Source of the DNA: an uncultured Eubacterium sp.
Lineage (GTDB): Bacteria; Bacillota; Clostridia; Lachnospirales; Lachnospiraceae
NCBI GenBank assembly: GCA_947385775.1
Contig: CANDMI010000001.1
Location: 1 to 64,000 of the forward strand
Direction: 5' to 3'
DNA: 64,000 bases
This document shows, in pieces, positions 52,958 through 62,275 of this stretch. The position numbers were made by a program, and so were the translations under genes. Within the stretch, counting starts at the first letter, position 1. Each line of letters starts with the position of its first letter. The notes below the pieces were generated by a model. That model did not search any database. It saw only the letters and a program-made list of their open reading frames with translations, and was not told the DNA's origin.

Positions 52958-53983
52958 TTACAATCTGTGCAGCCGATATCTGATATGGTGGATGACGCAT
53001 ACCGCCATACTGAAAAAAAGCAAAAAATAAAAGCTGATCCCCCTTGTCACGCACATGGACGGCACAACCAGTTCCACCGTGAAAATATCCCGAAACACCG
53101 ACCGGTACATCAGCTCCGTAATCCCCTGGGCGCCTGGCAGCGGGAGCATATCGACAGCCAGATAAATCGCCATCTGTAACAAAAGGATCGTAAGCGCGTC
53201 CGTGCCAAAAAGCCCAAATCCCCGGTATACAATATACGGCAGGATAAACACCAGACAACGCTGCACAAACGCCCCAAATAAAGCTACCGCAATCTGCCCT
53301 TTATGATGCAGCAAAAAGTAAACCGCATCCTGGTAGCTTTTGATAAACCGTAAAATCGTATTCACCCTATCCTTAGACGGCTTGAAAACCTTTATTTTTA
53401 CAAGCGCACGCTCTAAGGCAAGCAACAGCGCCCTGGCAAAATCCGGAAATACCATAACGACCAAAAGCACGACAACCAACGCGGTATTTAGCGCCATTCC
53501 CAAATAAAATAAATTCCGGTAACGCCCTAAATATTCCTTTAATACCGGAAAATAAAATAAAACCATCGCGATGCCCATAAGGACAAGCACAAGCTTATAT
53601 ATAAGAGCCACCGTCATCAAAACCACTGTGCTTGCCGACAAGTCATTCCCATCCCGTTTCATATGGTACAGCTGCATCGGCTGTCCGCCAGATGCGGAAG
53701 GCGTGATCCCGGAATAAAAAAATCCCACAAAGGAATACCGGATGCATTTTGCAAAATCCGCCCTTCCTTGCAGCGGCTTTAGCAGATAATAGATCAGCGC
53801 CCCTTCCATCATCGTAAACACAAGCGCGACGACAAACGAAACGAGCAAATACAAGGGATTTAGCTTTTTAATAAAAGCCAGCGTAAGCCCAAAGTCATTG
53901 TCATGAAAGACGGTATAAAAAGCAAGCGCCGCAAGCAAAATAAAAAATAAATAACTAAGCTGGTTTTTCAGACGTTTTTTCAT
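52958..53983 (-). CDS. LPG-synthase-type (UPF0104) membrane protein
   Basis: A 341-residue membrane protein with about eight hydrophobic segments. Motifs SGITPSASGGQPMQLYHMKR (about 95) and LLQMAIYLAVDMLPLPGAQG (about 270) match the LPG_synthase_TM family (MprF N-terminal or flippase-like). The catalytic acyl-transfer soluble domain of MprF is absent, so it may be a flippase of lipids or glycolipids. AT-rich 50 bases upstream; single gene. Confidence 0.85.
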   Translation of the reverse strand: MKKRLKNQLSYLFFILLAALAFYTVFHDNDFGLTLAFIKKLNPLYLLVSFVVALVFTMMEGALIYYLLKPLQGRADFAKCIRYSFVGFFYSGITPSASGGQPMQLYHMKRDGNDLSASTVVLMTVALIYKLVLVLMGIAMVLFYFPVLKEYLGRYRNLFYLGMALNTALVVVLLVVMVFPDFARALLLALERALVKIKVFKPSKDRVNTILRFIKSYQDAVYFLLHHKGQIAVALFGAFVQRCLVFILPYIVYRGFGLFGTDALTILLLQMAIYLAVDMLPLPGAQGITELMYRSVFRDIFTVELVVPSMCVTRGISFYFLLFFSMAVCVIHHIRYRLHRL

Positions 53984-54118
53984 TCATTCGAAATCTCCAT
54001 CTAGCTTTCGTTTTACCGATATCCAAGCATTCGGACTTTTCATCATACATGCTTTTGTGTGGCTTATCGTAACACGAAATTCCGGTTTCGTCAAGAAGAT
54101 AGATGGCGAAAAACAGCC

Positions 54119-54991
54119 TTATGCCGGGCGGCGCATGGTTTTTCCATCCTGTTTTATTCCGCCTATTAAAATTTCACATTCCGATCCCGCTTCATCAAAA
54201 ATCAGCTCCCCGACATCTAAAGCCTGTATTTTTCCAGACATTGGGTTTTTTATGCTGTCAACCTTTGTCGTAATAACCGCGTCCACTTGCGATTTTTCAA
54301 ACGCCAGATCCGTATCGATCATTTCGCAGTCCACCAGCTTTAAGTTTTTACAGTAGCAAAACGGCTGCGTGCCGATGATCTTACAATTTATAAGCGTAAG
54401 ATTATTCGAATACCACGCCAGGTATTCGCCCTTTACCACGCTGTTTTTGACCGTAATGTTTTCCCCATGCCAAAAAGCGTCCTTCGTTTCAAAAACACAG
54501 TTTTCAAATCGCGCATTTTTAATATACTGAAAGGAATATTTCCCGTTCAGGCTTACGGAAAAAAACGTTAAATTTTCGGCGCGCATCATAAAATACTCGC
54601 TGGCAGCCGCGGTATCCTCCATATGGATTCCTCGCACAGACCAGCCAAATTCCGGTGAATCAATGTCGCAATTTTGGATCAAAACCTCGGTGCACTCCCT
54701 AAGCGCCTTAATGCCATGTAGCTTTGTGCTTTTAATCTGCACACGGTCAGAATACCAAAGGGCCGCCCTGCAAAGTTCTGTCATTTCCGAATCTGTGATC
54801 ACAAGCCCGCTGTCATGCCAAAATGGATAACGCAGGTTAAAATAGCAGCTCTCCGCCCGGATATTCGCCCCTTCCTTCATCGCGCTCTCTCCATCCGCCG
54901 GCCCGTCAAACGCGCAGTTTCGAACTAAAATATCGTTACTTCCATAGAGCGCGCGCTCCATATCAAAGGTTTTATTTTCTATTATCCTCAT
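54119..54991 (-). CDS. DUF3737 beta-helix-like protein
   Basis: A 290-residue protein consisting of repeated units of the kind NILVRNCAFDG, SDRVQIKSTKLHGIKALREC, ENITVKNSVVKGEYLAWYS and NNLTLINCKIIGTQPFCYCK, i.e. a right-handed parallel beta helix of about ten turns. This matches DUF3737, whose members lack a known function. No signal peptide, so it is cytoplasmic. Confidence 0.85.
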   Translation of the reverse strand: MRIIENKTFDMERALYGSNDILVRNCAFDGPADGESAMKEGANIRAESCYFNLRYPFWHDSGLVITDSEMTELCRAALWYSDRVQIKSTKLHGIKALRECTEVLIQNCDIDSPEFGWSVRGIHMEDTAAASEYFMMRAENLTFFSVSLNGKYSFQYIKNARFENCVFETKDAFWHGENITVKNSVVKGEYLAWYSNNLTLINCKIIGTQPFCYCKNLKLVDCEMIDTDLAFEKSQVDAVITTKVDSIKNPMSGKIQALDVGELIFDEAGSECEILIGGIKQDGKTMRRPA

Positions 54992-55417
54992 TTTTGTTTT
55001 CCTCCGTTTCTTTCCTTTTTGTTTTTTATTTCATCTGTGTTTTATCCGATGTTCTTCGTTTTTTTGTATACTATTATCGCTATTATCTATGTTTGTTTCA
55101 TCTATATTTTCATCTATATTTTCGTCTAAATTTTATCTGATTTCTCTTTCGCCAAGTAAATTTTTTGACTTCTTTTTTCCGTAACCAATTCAATTATACC
55201 CTCTCTGTGACTTAATCGCAAATACTTATATTCTATTCTTTTCGATACTTAAAACGAATAGGAACAGCCGTTCTGTTACAGTTTCGCACAGGGCTTTGCA
55301 TCGACTGTTCACGGATGAATGGCTTGAAAAAGGCTAAAAGGCTGGTATAATACTAATATATAAAAATATGATTTTTCGGGTAAATTTGAATGGAAAATAC
55401 GGCCAGAAGGAGGAAAA
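54992..55417. other. T-rich gene-free spacer with a 12-base tandem repeat
   Basis: About 426 bases without a gene. From 55096 to 55131 the 12-mer TTTCATCTATAT is repeated three times in tandem (third copy TTTCGTCTAAAT), then a degenerate TTTATCTGATTT. The right end holds the Uma2 promoter. Otherwise low-complexity, no RNA structure recognised. Confidence 0.7.
55324..55351 (+). promoter_or_regulatory. Promoter of the Uma2 gene
   Basis: TTGAAA (55324-55329), 16 bases, TATAAT (55346-55351). It gives a leader of about 60 bases to the GGAGG site before the ATG at 55418. Confidence 0.75.
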
Positions 55418-55966
55418 ATGGATTCAGCAATCGAAAAAACAAAACCTTATACAATTTATGACATCTATGATCTGCCAGAGGGACAACGGGCGGAATTGAT
55501 CGACGGTCAGTTATATATGATGTCCTCACCCGGCAGGATGCACCAAAAGCTTGTAAAAGATTTCACTTTTTTCATTGAACGCTATATCCGGGATCATCAC
55601 GGTGAATGTGAAGTATACCCGGCGCCTTTTGCCGTTTTTTTGCATTCTGATAAGGAAACCTATGTAGAACCTGACATTTCGGTTATCTGCGATAAACAAA
55701 AGCTTACCGACGAGGGCTGCAACGGCGCTCCTGATTGGATCATTGAGGTTGTCTCCCCATCAAGCAGACAGAGAGATTACTTTAAAAAGCTATTGTTATA
55801 TAGCGCCGCGGGCGTACGGGAATATTGGATTGCTGACATTGGAAAAAATCGTATTACCGTTTACGATTTTGAACGGGATACCGTTGAGGAATACTCTTTT
55901 TCAGATAAAATAAACGCCGGGATCTGGAACGATTTTGAGCTTGACCTTTCTATGATCTTATTATGA
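55418..55966 (+). CDS. Uma2 family PD-(D/E)XK nuclease-like protein
   Basis: A 182-residue protein: YTIYDIYDLPEGQRAELIDG, GKMYMMSSPG-like region, then VEPDISVIC, PDWIIEVVSPSSRQRDYFKK and REYWIADIGKNRITVYDF. This is the DUF820/Uma2 pattern, a predicted PD-(D/E)XK endonuclease fold with active-site D (VEPDIS) and E..K (IEVVSP...). Targets are unknown. Single gene with its own promoter and terminator. Confidence 0.9.
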   Translation: MDSAIEKTKPYTIYDIYDLPEGQRAELIDGQLYMMSSPGRMHQKLVKDFTFFIERYIRDHHGECEVYPAPFAVFLHSDKETYVEPDISVICDKQKLTDEGCNGAPDWIIEVVSPSSRQRDYFKKLLLYSAAGVREYWIADIGKNRITVYDFERDTVEEYSFSDKINAGIWNDFELDLSMILL

Positions 55967-56055
55967 TCTTATTATAATCTTTTTATGATTTTTAAGACAA
56001 AGCGAATCAAGCAGGAAAGTTTACTTCCCCTACTCGCCGCGCGACCCGCATAAAA

Positions 56056-56081
56056 AACAGCCCTGTCGGGCTGTTTTTTTT
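56056..56081. terminator. Bidirectional terminator between Uma2 and the propeller gene
   Basis: AACAGCCC and GGGCTGTT pair around a TGTC loop, with eight T residues following on the plus strand and six A (T on the minus strand) preceding. Confidence 0.9.
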
Positions 56082-56096
56082 ACAAAATCTAAAAGT

Positions 56097-58355
56097 TTAA
56101 TACGTAAGCTTCCCAAGCTCCTTTATCTGCTCTTCCAGTGAAAATGTAAGCGCCTTGCGGCTTCCCACCAGATAAAGCTTTTCTCCAATGTAGAGGCTTC
56201 GGGTGTAATCGCCGCATCCCTTGCTGCCGATCGGACGCTCCAGCCTGCGGGCAAACGCGCCGTTTTTATAAGAAAATACATGGTATACATCATGGCAGCT
56301 CTCCTGATACGTCTGGGTCGTAAATGCGATCAGATTTTTTTTACGGTCGATCAGCACGCTCTTATAATCGTACATCGCTTCGCTGTCGTCCACGCCCTGC
56401 AATACGGTCTTTGCAAGCTCGGTTACCTTCTTTGGATCGGAAATATCAAACATAGACAGCTTTACTCCGATCATCTCGCCATTTTGCGGGTTTGTCTCGT
56501 ACCCGATGCCAAGCAGTTTGGTATCGCTCCAAAAATGCAGGTATTCCGAAAAGCCTGTTACGGAAAGCTCGCCGATCAGTCTTGGTTTTTTCGGCTTTGA
56601 AAAATCCACGGTAAACAGCGGGTCGGTGTTTCGATACGTTACAAAATAACCGGTCTTTCCGACAAACCGCGCCGCATAGATCATCTCTCCCGGCGCAATG
56701 CCCGTAAGAGAACCTGCCACTTTCATATCCTCGATGTCAATTACGTATACGCGGTTTTCCCAAGGCTCCCTGACTGTAAGGGATGTAAGCACGCGCAGAT
56801 AACCGTCGCTTTGTGAAAGCGCAAAGGTATCCGTGACGCACCCTTTTACAGCGGCAGCCGCTTTTGCGCGGATCGTGCCGTCAGACTCCAGCGCAAAGCG
56901 CGCTATCCTTGTTTTTTCCGTATTTGCGGAATACTCCGTATGGTAAAAAAATGCGGAATCTTTCGTTACATAAAGCTGGGCGCCCTGGCTGACAAGCATC
57001 TTCGTATCTAATACGGCGCAGTCATTTGCAAGGTCAACGCACGCCATTACAACCCCCTCGTTTCCTTCTTTTGGAATGTAAATGCAGTCCGCTTTTACCG
57101 CCTCTTTATTCACCTTTGGAATCCATTCCGCCGCCCTGCTGCCCTTTGTCAGATCCACTCTTTCTGCTCCGTTTTCTAAAAACATCTGCTTGCTCGTAAA
57201 CAGATACAAATGGTTTCCGATCTTACGAGAGGACTGATAAATCCCGTCCTGTTCCATAGAAGCAAGCAATACCGGATGCTTCGGGTCTGAAATATCATAG
57301 GTCAGCGCTTTTGTAACAAGATCGTAATTCAGATAAAGCATATCATAACAAAGCGCGTCTTTATACATTTGCTTTTGCTCTTCTTTTAACGCCGCGTCCT
57401 CTTTTGCATCCGAATCGCCGTTTTTATCCTCCTCATTTTTAATCTCTGTCTGATCCGCCTGTAAAACCACGGTCAGCACATTATCCGCTACGTATATCTC
57501 GCAAATTGAATCCAGGCTTTCTTCCAGATCCGGCTTAAGCGTAGCTACAAGCTTTAGCGCCTTTGACTGTGCGTCCAAAATCCGTATCCGCTCCTCCTGT
57601 ACGGCATACACATATTTACCGTCCGTTTTTACCTTGTCGCTTTCGTCAACACCCTCCACTTGCAGATTTGTCGTTGAAAAATCCTTAGCAGCCTCTTTTA
57701 CGTTATCCAACGAGTCAAATTCGGCCTTCATGTTGCTTGCGGCATCACCCGCGCTCGCGTCTTCCGTTACCCCTGTGGTTTCCTCTCGCATCTGATCTTT
57801 TTCAAACGAATACGCCTGCGCTTTTTTTACCGCGTCGTACACATCTCCATAATCCGAAGCAAGGCGGTAAGAGCTGCCAAGCTTTGTTACTTTGCGCTCA
57901 TCTGATTTTTCCTGGCCCTGCGAGGCTTCATCGGCGCTTTTCGCTGCGCCATTCAATTCGGATTTTTTCGCGCTTTCTTCATTTAAAGCAAGCTCTTTAT
58001 TTGAATCAGGCTCTTTATTTGAATCAAGCTCTTTATTTTGCAGATGATCCGACTTTTCTTGCAGCTTTATCTGCGGCTGGCTCTGCCTGCTATAGAAATA
58101 AGAGACGGACGCGCCCCCAATGCAAATGCACAAACATGCAGCAGCCGCAAGATTGCGGTAATAGCTCCTTTTGGTTTTTTGCGTTTTTGCATTTTTTTGT
58201 TTTTCCGCGTCCAGCCTGGCTTTTACCGCCTCGGGCGTTAGCTGCTCTGGAATCTCAATGCGCCGCGCGGATGCATAGATTTTATTTAACGTTTCCTGCT
58301 CTGTTTTTTGTTCTGTTTTTTGATTTATTTTTTGAAACTGATCCTGCTTCCTCAT
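56097..58355 (-). CDS. Membrane-anchored beta-propeller protein, putative anti-sigma
   Basis: A 752-residue protein. Cytoplasmic N-terminus of about 66 residues (Lys/Gln-rich, IEIPEQLTPEAVKARLDAEK), one membrane segment (about 68-88), an outside acidic linker with 18-base tandem DNA repeats (57990-58040) encoding LDSNKE units, and a large C-terminal beta-propeller-like domain (about 215-740) with blade motifs LQVEGVDESDKVKTDGKYVY and SYKNGAFARRLERPIGSKG. It follows the ECF sigma gene by 19 bases, in the position of an anti-sigma factor. Its role as an anti-sigma with an extracytoplasmic propeller sensor is inferred. Confidence 0.75.
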   Translation of the reverse strand: MRKQDQFQKINQKTEQKTEQETLNKIYASARRIEIPEQLTPEAVKARLDAEKQKNAKTQKTKRSYYRNLAAAACLCICIGGASVSYFYSRQSQPQIKLQEKSDHLQNKELDSNKEPDSNKELALNEESAKKSELNGAAKSADEASQGQEKSDERKVTKLGSSYRLASDYGDVYDAVKKAQAYSFEKDQMREETTGVTEDASAGDAASNMKAEFDSLDNVKEAAKDFSTTNLQVEGVDESDKVKTDGKYVYAVQEERIRILDAQSKALKLVATLKPDLEESLDSICEIYVADNVLTVVLQADQTEIKNEEDKNGDSDAKEDAALKEEQKQMYKDALCYDMLYLNYDLVTKALTYDISDPKHPVLLASMEQDGIYQSSRKIGNHLYLFTSKQMFLENGAERVDLTKGSRAAEWIPKVNKEAVKADCIYIPKEGNEGVVMACVDLANDCAVLDTKMLVSQGAQLYVTKDSAFFYHTEYSANTEKTRIARFALESDGTIRAKAAAAVKGCVTDTFALSQSDGYLRVLTSLTVREPWENRVYVIDIEDMKVAGSLTGIAPGEMIYAARFVGKTGYFVTYRNTDPLFTVDFSKPKKPRLIGELSVTGFSEYLHFWSDTKLLGIGYETNPQNGEMIGVKLSMFDISDPKKVTELAKTVLQGVDDSEAMYDYKSVLIDRKKNLIAFTTQTYQESCHDVYHVFSYKNGAFARRLERPIGSKGCGDYTRSLYIGEKLYLVGSRKALTFSLEEQIKELGKLTY

Positions 58356-58374
58356 GCCGACCCCCTCCTTCTTT

Positions 58375-58893
58375 TTATTGTTCCCACTGATCCCTCATTT
58401 TCTTTAACGCCCGGCTCTCCCTAGAGCGCACCGTATTTTCATTCATATGTAGCTGGTCTGCGATCTCCTTTCCCGTAAACCCGCCAAACAGATGCATTGC
58501 AATGATCATACGGTCCTCCCTGGGCAGCTCCATAAAAAGCATCCGAATCTGCGCGCTTTCCTCCACGCCTCCCGCCGCGGGCCGCGCTTCCCAATCCGCA
58601 CGCCCTTCCTCCAGCTGCGCGGGCATACGCGTATATTCCTTTTGCTTTTGTTTGCATTTATTTGACAGGATTCGAAAAATCCAGCTTTTAAACGCTTCGT
58701 TTGCCCTAAGCTTTCCGATCGACGAAAAAGCGTCCATCACGGTATCGCTGACTGCGTCCTGCGCGTCCGCAGGATTTTTTAATGTATAGAGCGCAAAACG
58801 GTACAGATCCTCGTAAACCTGCGCATATAAGCTTGCAAATGCCTCGGTATCCCCGTTTTTTGCCTTTTGCACTAATGCAAGATTGTTTTTCAT
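58375..58893 (-). CDS. ECF-type RNA polymerase sigma factor
   Basis: About 172 residues from the ATG at 58893 (AGGAGG nine bases upstream); an in-frame extension to 59001 is unsupported. Region 2 (about 20-85: YEDLYRFALYTLKNPADAQ and DTVMDAFSSIGKL) and region 4 (about 115-165: LFGGFTGKEIADQLHMNENT) are clear. The TGCAACAAAA element lies 89 bases upstream, as in the other sigma gene. Likely partner: the propeller protein gene. Confidence 0.9.
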   Translation of the reverse strand: MKNNLALVQKAKNGDTEAFASLYAQVYEDLYRFALYTLKNPADAQDAVSDTVMDAFSSIGKLRANEAFKSWIFRILSNKCKQKQKEYTRMPAQLEEGRADWEARPAAGGVEESAQIRMLFMELPREDRMIIAMHLFGGFTGKEIADQLHMNENTVRSRESRALKKMRDQWEQ

Positions 58894-58981
58894 CCGAACT
58901 TTCCTCCTGAGCCGCCCATGTTTCAAAATGCAATTTTTTGAACTGTTAACTGTTCTAATATAAAGTGTCCAAAAAAAGGGA

Positions 58982-58991
58982 TTTTGTTGCA
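58982..58991 (-). promoter_or_regulatory. Candidate ECF sigma -35 element (second copy)
   Basis: TGCAACAAAA, 89 bases upstream of the sigma gene at 58893, identical to the element at 26047-26056. Distances to the two start codons are close (79 and 89), and both are followed by C-rich then AT-rich DNA. Confidence 0.45.
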
Positions 58992-59083
58992 AAAGGCACA
59001 AATAAAATTCAAATAACCTTGCTTATTCCAAACAATTATATTAAAATAATACCATTATGAAAAACAGGAAGGAGCGTATTTTT

Positions 59084-59884
59084 ATGGGATTTTTAAAAGG
59101 AAAGACCGCGATCATCACAGGCGCGGGACGGGCTGTGTTAAGCGACGGCAGATGCGGCTCGATCGGATATGGGATCGCCACAGCTTTCGCGAAGGAAGGC
59201 GCAAATTTGGTCATCACAGGAAGGAACGTGAAAAAACTGGAGGACGCAAAAGAGGAGCTGGAGCGCCTGCATAAAATCCAGGTATTGACCGTACAGGCGG
59301 ATGTAAACGCCGGCGCGGACAATGAAAGCGTCGTGGGCAACGTCATAAAACAGACCGTCGACACGTTTGGGGGCATCGACGTTTTGATTAACAACGCGCA
59401 GGCGTCCGCTTCCGGCGTGACATTGGCGGACCACACGACAGAGCAGTTTGACTTAGCCGTTTATTCCGGGTTATACGCCGCGTTTTATTATATGAAGGCA
59501 TGTTATCCATATTTAAAGGATTCCAAAGGCTCCGTGATCAATTTCGCATCCGGCGCAGGGCTGTTTGGCAACTTTGGACAGTGCGCTTACGCCGCGGCAA
59601 AAGAAGGCATCCGCGGGCTTACGCGCGTAGCCGCTACCGAATGGGCAAAGGACGGGATCAACGTCAATATCATCTGCCCTCTGGCATGGACGGCGCAGCT
59701 TGAACAATTTGAAAAAGCATACCCAGACGCGTTTAAGGAAAATGTAAAAATGCCGCCTGCGGGCCATTATGGAGATTCCGAGCTGGAAATCGGACGCGTA
59801 TGCGTACAGTTAGCCTCCCCGGACTTTAAATACCTGACAGGGGAAACGCTTACGTTAGAAGGCGGGATGGGGCTTCGCCCGTAA
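59084..59884 (+). CDS. SDR family oxidoreductase with enlarged glycine-rich loop
   Basis: About 266 residues (start ATG 59084, GGAAGGAG nine bases upstream). Rossmann fold with NNAQ (usually NNAG), catalytic Ser in NFASGAG and Tyr-X3-Lys in YAAAK (about 155-159). The cofactor loop TGAGRAVLSDGRCGSIGYG is eight residues longer than the usual TGxxxGIG. The C-terminal part PAGHYGDSELEIGRVCVQLA and TLTLEGGMGLRP is as in FabG-like enzymes. Substrate unknown; no operon partner is visible. Confidence 0.88.
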   Translation: MGFLKGKTAIITGAGRAVLSDGRCGSIGYGIATAFAKEGANLVITGRNVKKLEDAKEELERLHKIQVLTVQADVNAGADNESVVGNVIKQTVDTFGGIDVLINNAQASASGVTLADHTTEQFDLAVYSGLYAAFYYMKACYPYLKDSKGSVINFASGAGLFGNFGQCAYAAAKEGIRGLTRVAATEWAKDGINVNIICPLAWTAQLEQFEKAYPDAFKENVKMPPAGHYGDSELEIGRVCVQLASPDFKYLTGETLTLEGGMGLRP

Positions 59885-59909
59885 TCCTGGCGCGGCAAAT
59901 TTCACTTGG

Positions 59910-59986
59910 GCGCCCGTGCGCATAAAAAGAGCTTCGATAGACGCTTACGGGCGCATCGAAGCTCTTTTATGATCGAAGCTCTTTTT
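59910..59986. terminator. Nested inverted repeats after the SDR gene
   Basis: Stem A: AAAAGAGCTTCGAT (59925-59938) with ATCGAAGCTCTTTT (59955-59968), 14 perfect pairs, bidirectional terminator. The right arm is duplicated at 59972-59986 (ATCGAAGCTCTTTTT). Stem B: GCGCCCGT (59910-59917) with ACGGGCGC (59947-59954) lies in the loop region of A. A, B and the duplicate arm compete, an arrangement like an attenuator, although no leader peptide is visible. Confidence 0.75.
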
Positions 59987-59993
59987 ATGTATA

Positions 59994-62258
59994 TTAAGAT
60001 TTCCCAGACTCCAAGCCGCTTAAATGCAGCGCTTCTTTTAAAAACTTCCGGATTAATTTATATAAACGCGGCGTATCCAGCGGCTTTGCAAGATGCGCGT
60101 TCATCCCGCTTTCAATCGCCATCCTTTTATCCTCTTCAAAGGCGTTGGCGGAAACCGCGATGATCGGGATTCCCGCAAGCGCCGGGTCTTCAATCTGTCG
60201 GATCGCTTTCGTCGCGCTGTAGCCGTCCATGATCGGCATCTGGATATCCATTAAGATCAGGTTATAATAGCCTAGCGACGACTGCTTTACCTTTTCCACC
60301 GCGATGCTGCCGTCCTGGGCGGTTTCCACAAGATACCCAACGTCCTTTAACACCTCGTATTCAATTTCCAGATTGATCTCATTGTCGTCTACGATCAAAA
60401 TCCTTTTTTGCTCCGCGCTCTCGCTTTCCGGCTGTAGCTGCATCTCGCTGACCTGCTGCGGCCCTTCCTCGTCGATGCGAAGAGAGATCCGTACGGAAAA
60501 AACGCTCCCCTTTCCCGGAACGCTTGACACATCCACTTTGCCGCCCATCATCTCTACAAAGCGCCTTGTGATCGCAAGCCCCAGCCCTGTGCCGTACATC
60601 CCGCTTAAGGTTGTGTTTTTTTCCCGTTCAAACGGCGTAAAAATCTGGTTTAAAAATTCTTTGCCGATGCCAATGCCGTTATCCTCCACGCGAAACACAT
60701 AATCCGCATAGCCCTCCTGCAATGCCTCCTGCTCTTCCACCGTTACCGTGACATTTCCATTTTGATGGGTGAATTTCACCGCATTGTCCACCAGCCGCAG
60801 CAAAACCTGCGTCAGCTTTGGCCTGTCTACGTATACGTTGTCATGGGCAAGATTAAACACATCCAAAGATACCGTAATGTTTTTTACCGCCGCTTTCCGA
60901 AGCACATCCATCTGCACCTGATGCGCGATCTCCATCAGGCTGCACTTTGTCTCCTCCACGATGCTCTCCCCGGACTCCAAATTCGATATTTCCAAAACAT
61001 CGTTCAATAGACAGCGCAGCTGCCCGCTTGCCGTTTCAATCTGCTTTAGATATTCCTTTGTCTTTTCCCCGTCGTGCAGGTGCTTTTGCACTAAATCCGT
61101 AAGCCCGACGATCGCGTTCATCGGCGTGCGGATGTCATGGGACATATTCGATAAAAATAAATCCTTCGCCCGGATTGCCTTATTCGCGATCCGAAGCGTT
61201 TCCTCCAGAGTCTGCTTTTGCTCCATTTCCTGCACAATTTCCGCATCAACGTTTCGATATCCCAATACGATCTGCGAAATATGCTCCGCGCTGCCTACAT
61301 TGACCATGCGCATCTGCATATACCGGATCTTCCCGTCTTGTATAATGCGAAAATTAATATGAAAGGAGCTGTCCTTAGACAGCTTTTGCCTGAAAAACTG
61401 GGGCTGGGTGATCTCGCGCAGCGACTCTCTGTCATCTGGATGCACCCAATCATGGATATAGACCTTATCAAAACCAGTAAACTTCTGCACCGGGTTGTCT
61501 TTTGGAAATTCCCGGATAAAACGGTTGCTGACTCGATACGCCTTGATCTGGTCTTTATCTAAATCCACATAAAAAATGGATTCATAGTCAATGCTTAACC
61601 CTTTTATCGTCTCCAAGCCCCGCAAATATTCCTGGTTGACCAGCTTTAATTCCTCGTCATATTCGCCGATGATGCGGCGCAGCTTTTCTTCCCGCAGGTC
61701 GTTTTCCTGGCGCATCAGCTCCATCATCTTGATCTGCTGGAGCTTTTTTTCCGTCGTGTCGCCGATAAATACATAAAATACGTCCCCGGCAATTTCGCTG
61801 CGCACAAAATGCCCGTAATCGTCAATCCAGCGGATCTGGCCGTTTTTGGTGATCGCCCGGTATTCCACATGGTCAAGGCAGTATTCCGAGTCTTTGATCT
61901 GCTCGTTGATGCTTTTTTCCACTTCCTCTAATTCATCCGGATGCACGATGCCTTTAAATGAATTTCCACAAAGCGTTTCAAATTCTTCCAGCGAACCGCA
62001 TTCCCAAATGCGGCACATGGCTTCGTTGGCGTAAATGATCTCCTCGTCCCCATCCGCATGATAGATCAAAAAACCGCCCGGCATCTCATCTATAAACTGC
62101 TTTAAACTCTCCGCCGCCCGCATGTCCTGCTCGTATTCCTCCGTCGACGCATAGCGGCTTAACAATCGATCTAAGCTCTCCCCCATAATCCGGGGGCTTT
62201 GTAGCAAAAACAGCAGACATTCCATCACATTTCCACCGAATTTATCCTGAACACCCAC
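59994..62258 (-). CDS. PAS-domain hybrid histidine kinase/response regulator
   Basis: A 754-residue cytoplasmic (no signal/TM) signalling protein with GTG start (GGGAGGG upstream). Two PAS domains (about 50-175 and 220-345), a HisKA domain with FLSNMSHDIRTPMNAIVGL (His about 380), an HATPase domain with NAVKFTHQ, DNGIGIG and GTGLGLAI, and a C-terminal receiver with ILIVDDNEINLEI and phospho-acceptor LILMDIQMPIMDG. There is no DNA-binding or GGDEF domain, so output must be by phosphotransfer or other partner. Signal unknown. Confidence 0.93.
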   Translation of the reverse strand: MGVQDKFGGNVMECLLFLLQSPRIMGESLDRLLSRYASTEEYEQDMRAAESLKQFIDEMPGGFLIYHADGDEEIIYANEAMCRIWECGSLEEFETLCGNSFKGIVHPDELEEVEKSINEQIKDSEYCLDHVEYRAITKNGQIRWIDDYGHFVRSEIAGDVFYVFIGDTTEKKLQQIKMMELMRQENDLREEKLRRIIGEYDEELKLVNQEYLRGLETIKGLSIDYESIFYVDLDKDQIKAYRVSNRFIREFPKDNPVQKFTGFDKVYIHDWVHPDDRESLREITQPQFFRQKLSKDSSFHINFRIIQDGKIRYMQMRMVNVGSAEHISQIVLGYRNVDAEIVQEMEQKQTLEETLRIANKAIRAKDLFLSNMSHDIRTPMNAIVGLTDLVQKHLHDGEKTKEYLKQIETASGQLRCLLNDVLEISNLESGESIVEETKCSLMEIAHQVQMDVLRKAAVKNITVSLDVFNLAHDNVYVDRPKLTQVLLRLVDNAVKFTHQNGNVTVTVEEQEALQEGYADYVFRVEDNGIGIGKEFLNQIFTPFEREKNTTLSGMYGTGLGLAITRRFVEMMGGKVDVSSVPGKGSVFSVRISLRIDEEGPQQVSEMQLQPESESAEQKRILIVDDNEINLEIEYEVLKDVGYLVETAQDGSIAVEKVKQSSLGYYNLILMDIQMPIMDGYSATKAIRQIEDPALAGIPIIAVSANAFEEDKRMAIESGMNAHLAKPLDTPRLYKLIRKFLKEALHLSGLESGKS

Positions 62259-62275
62259 AGCTATCCCTCCCGCTT

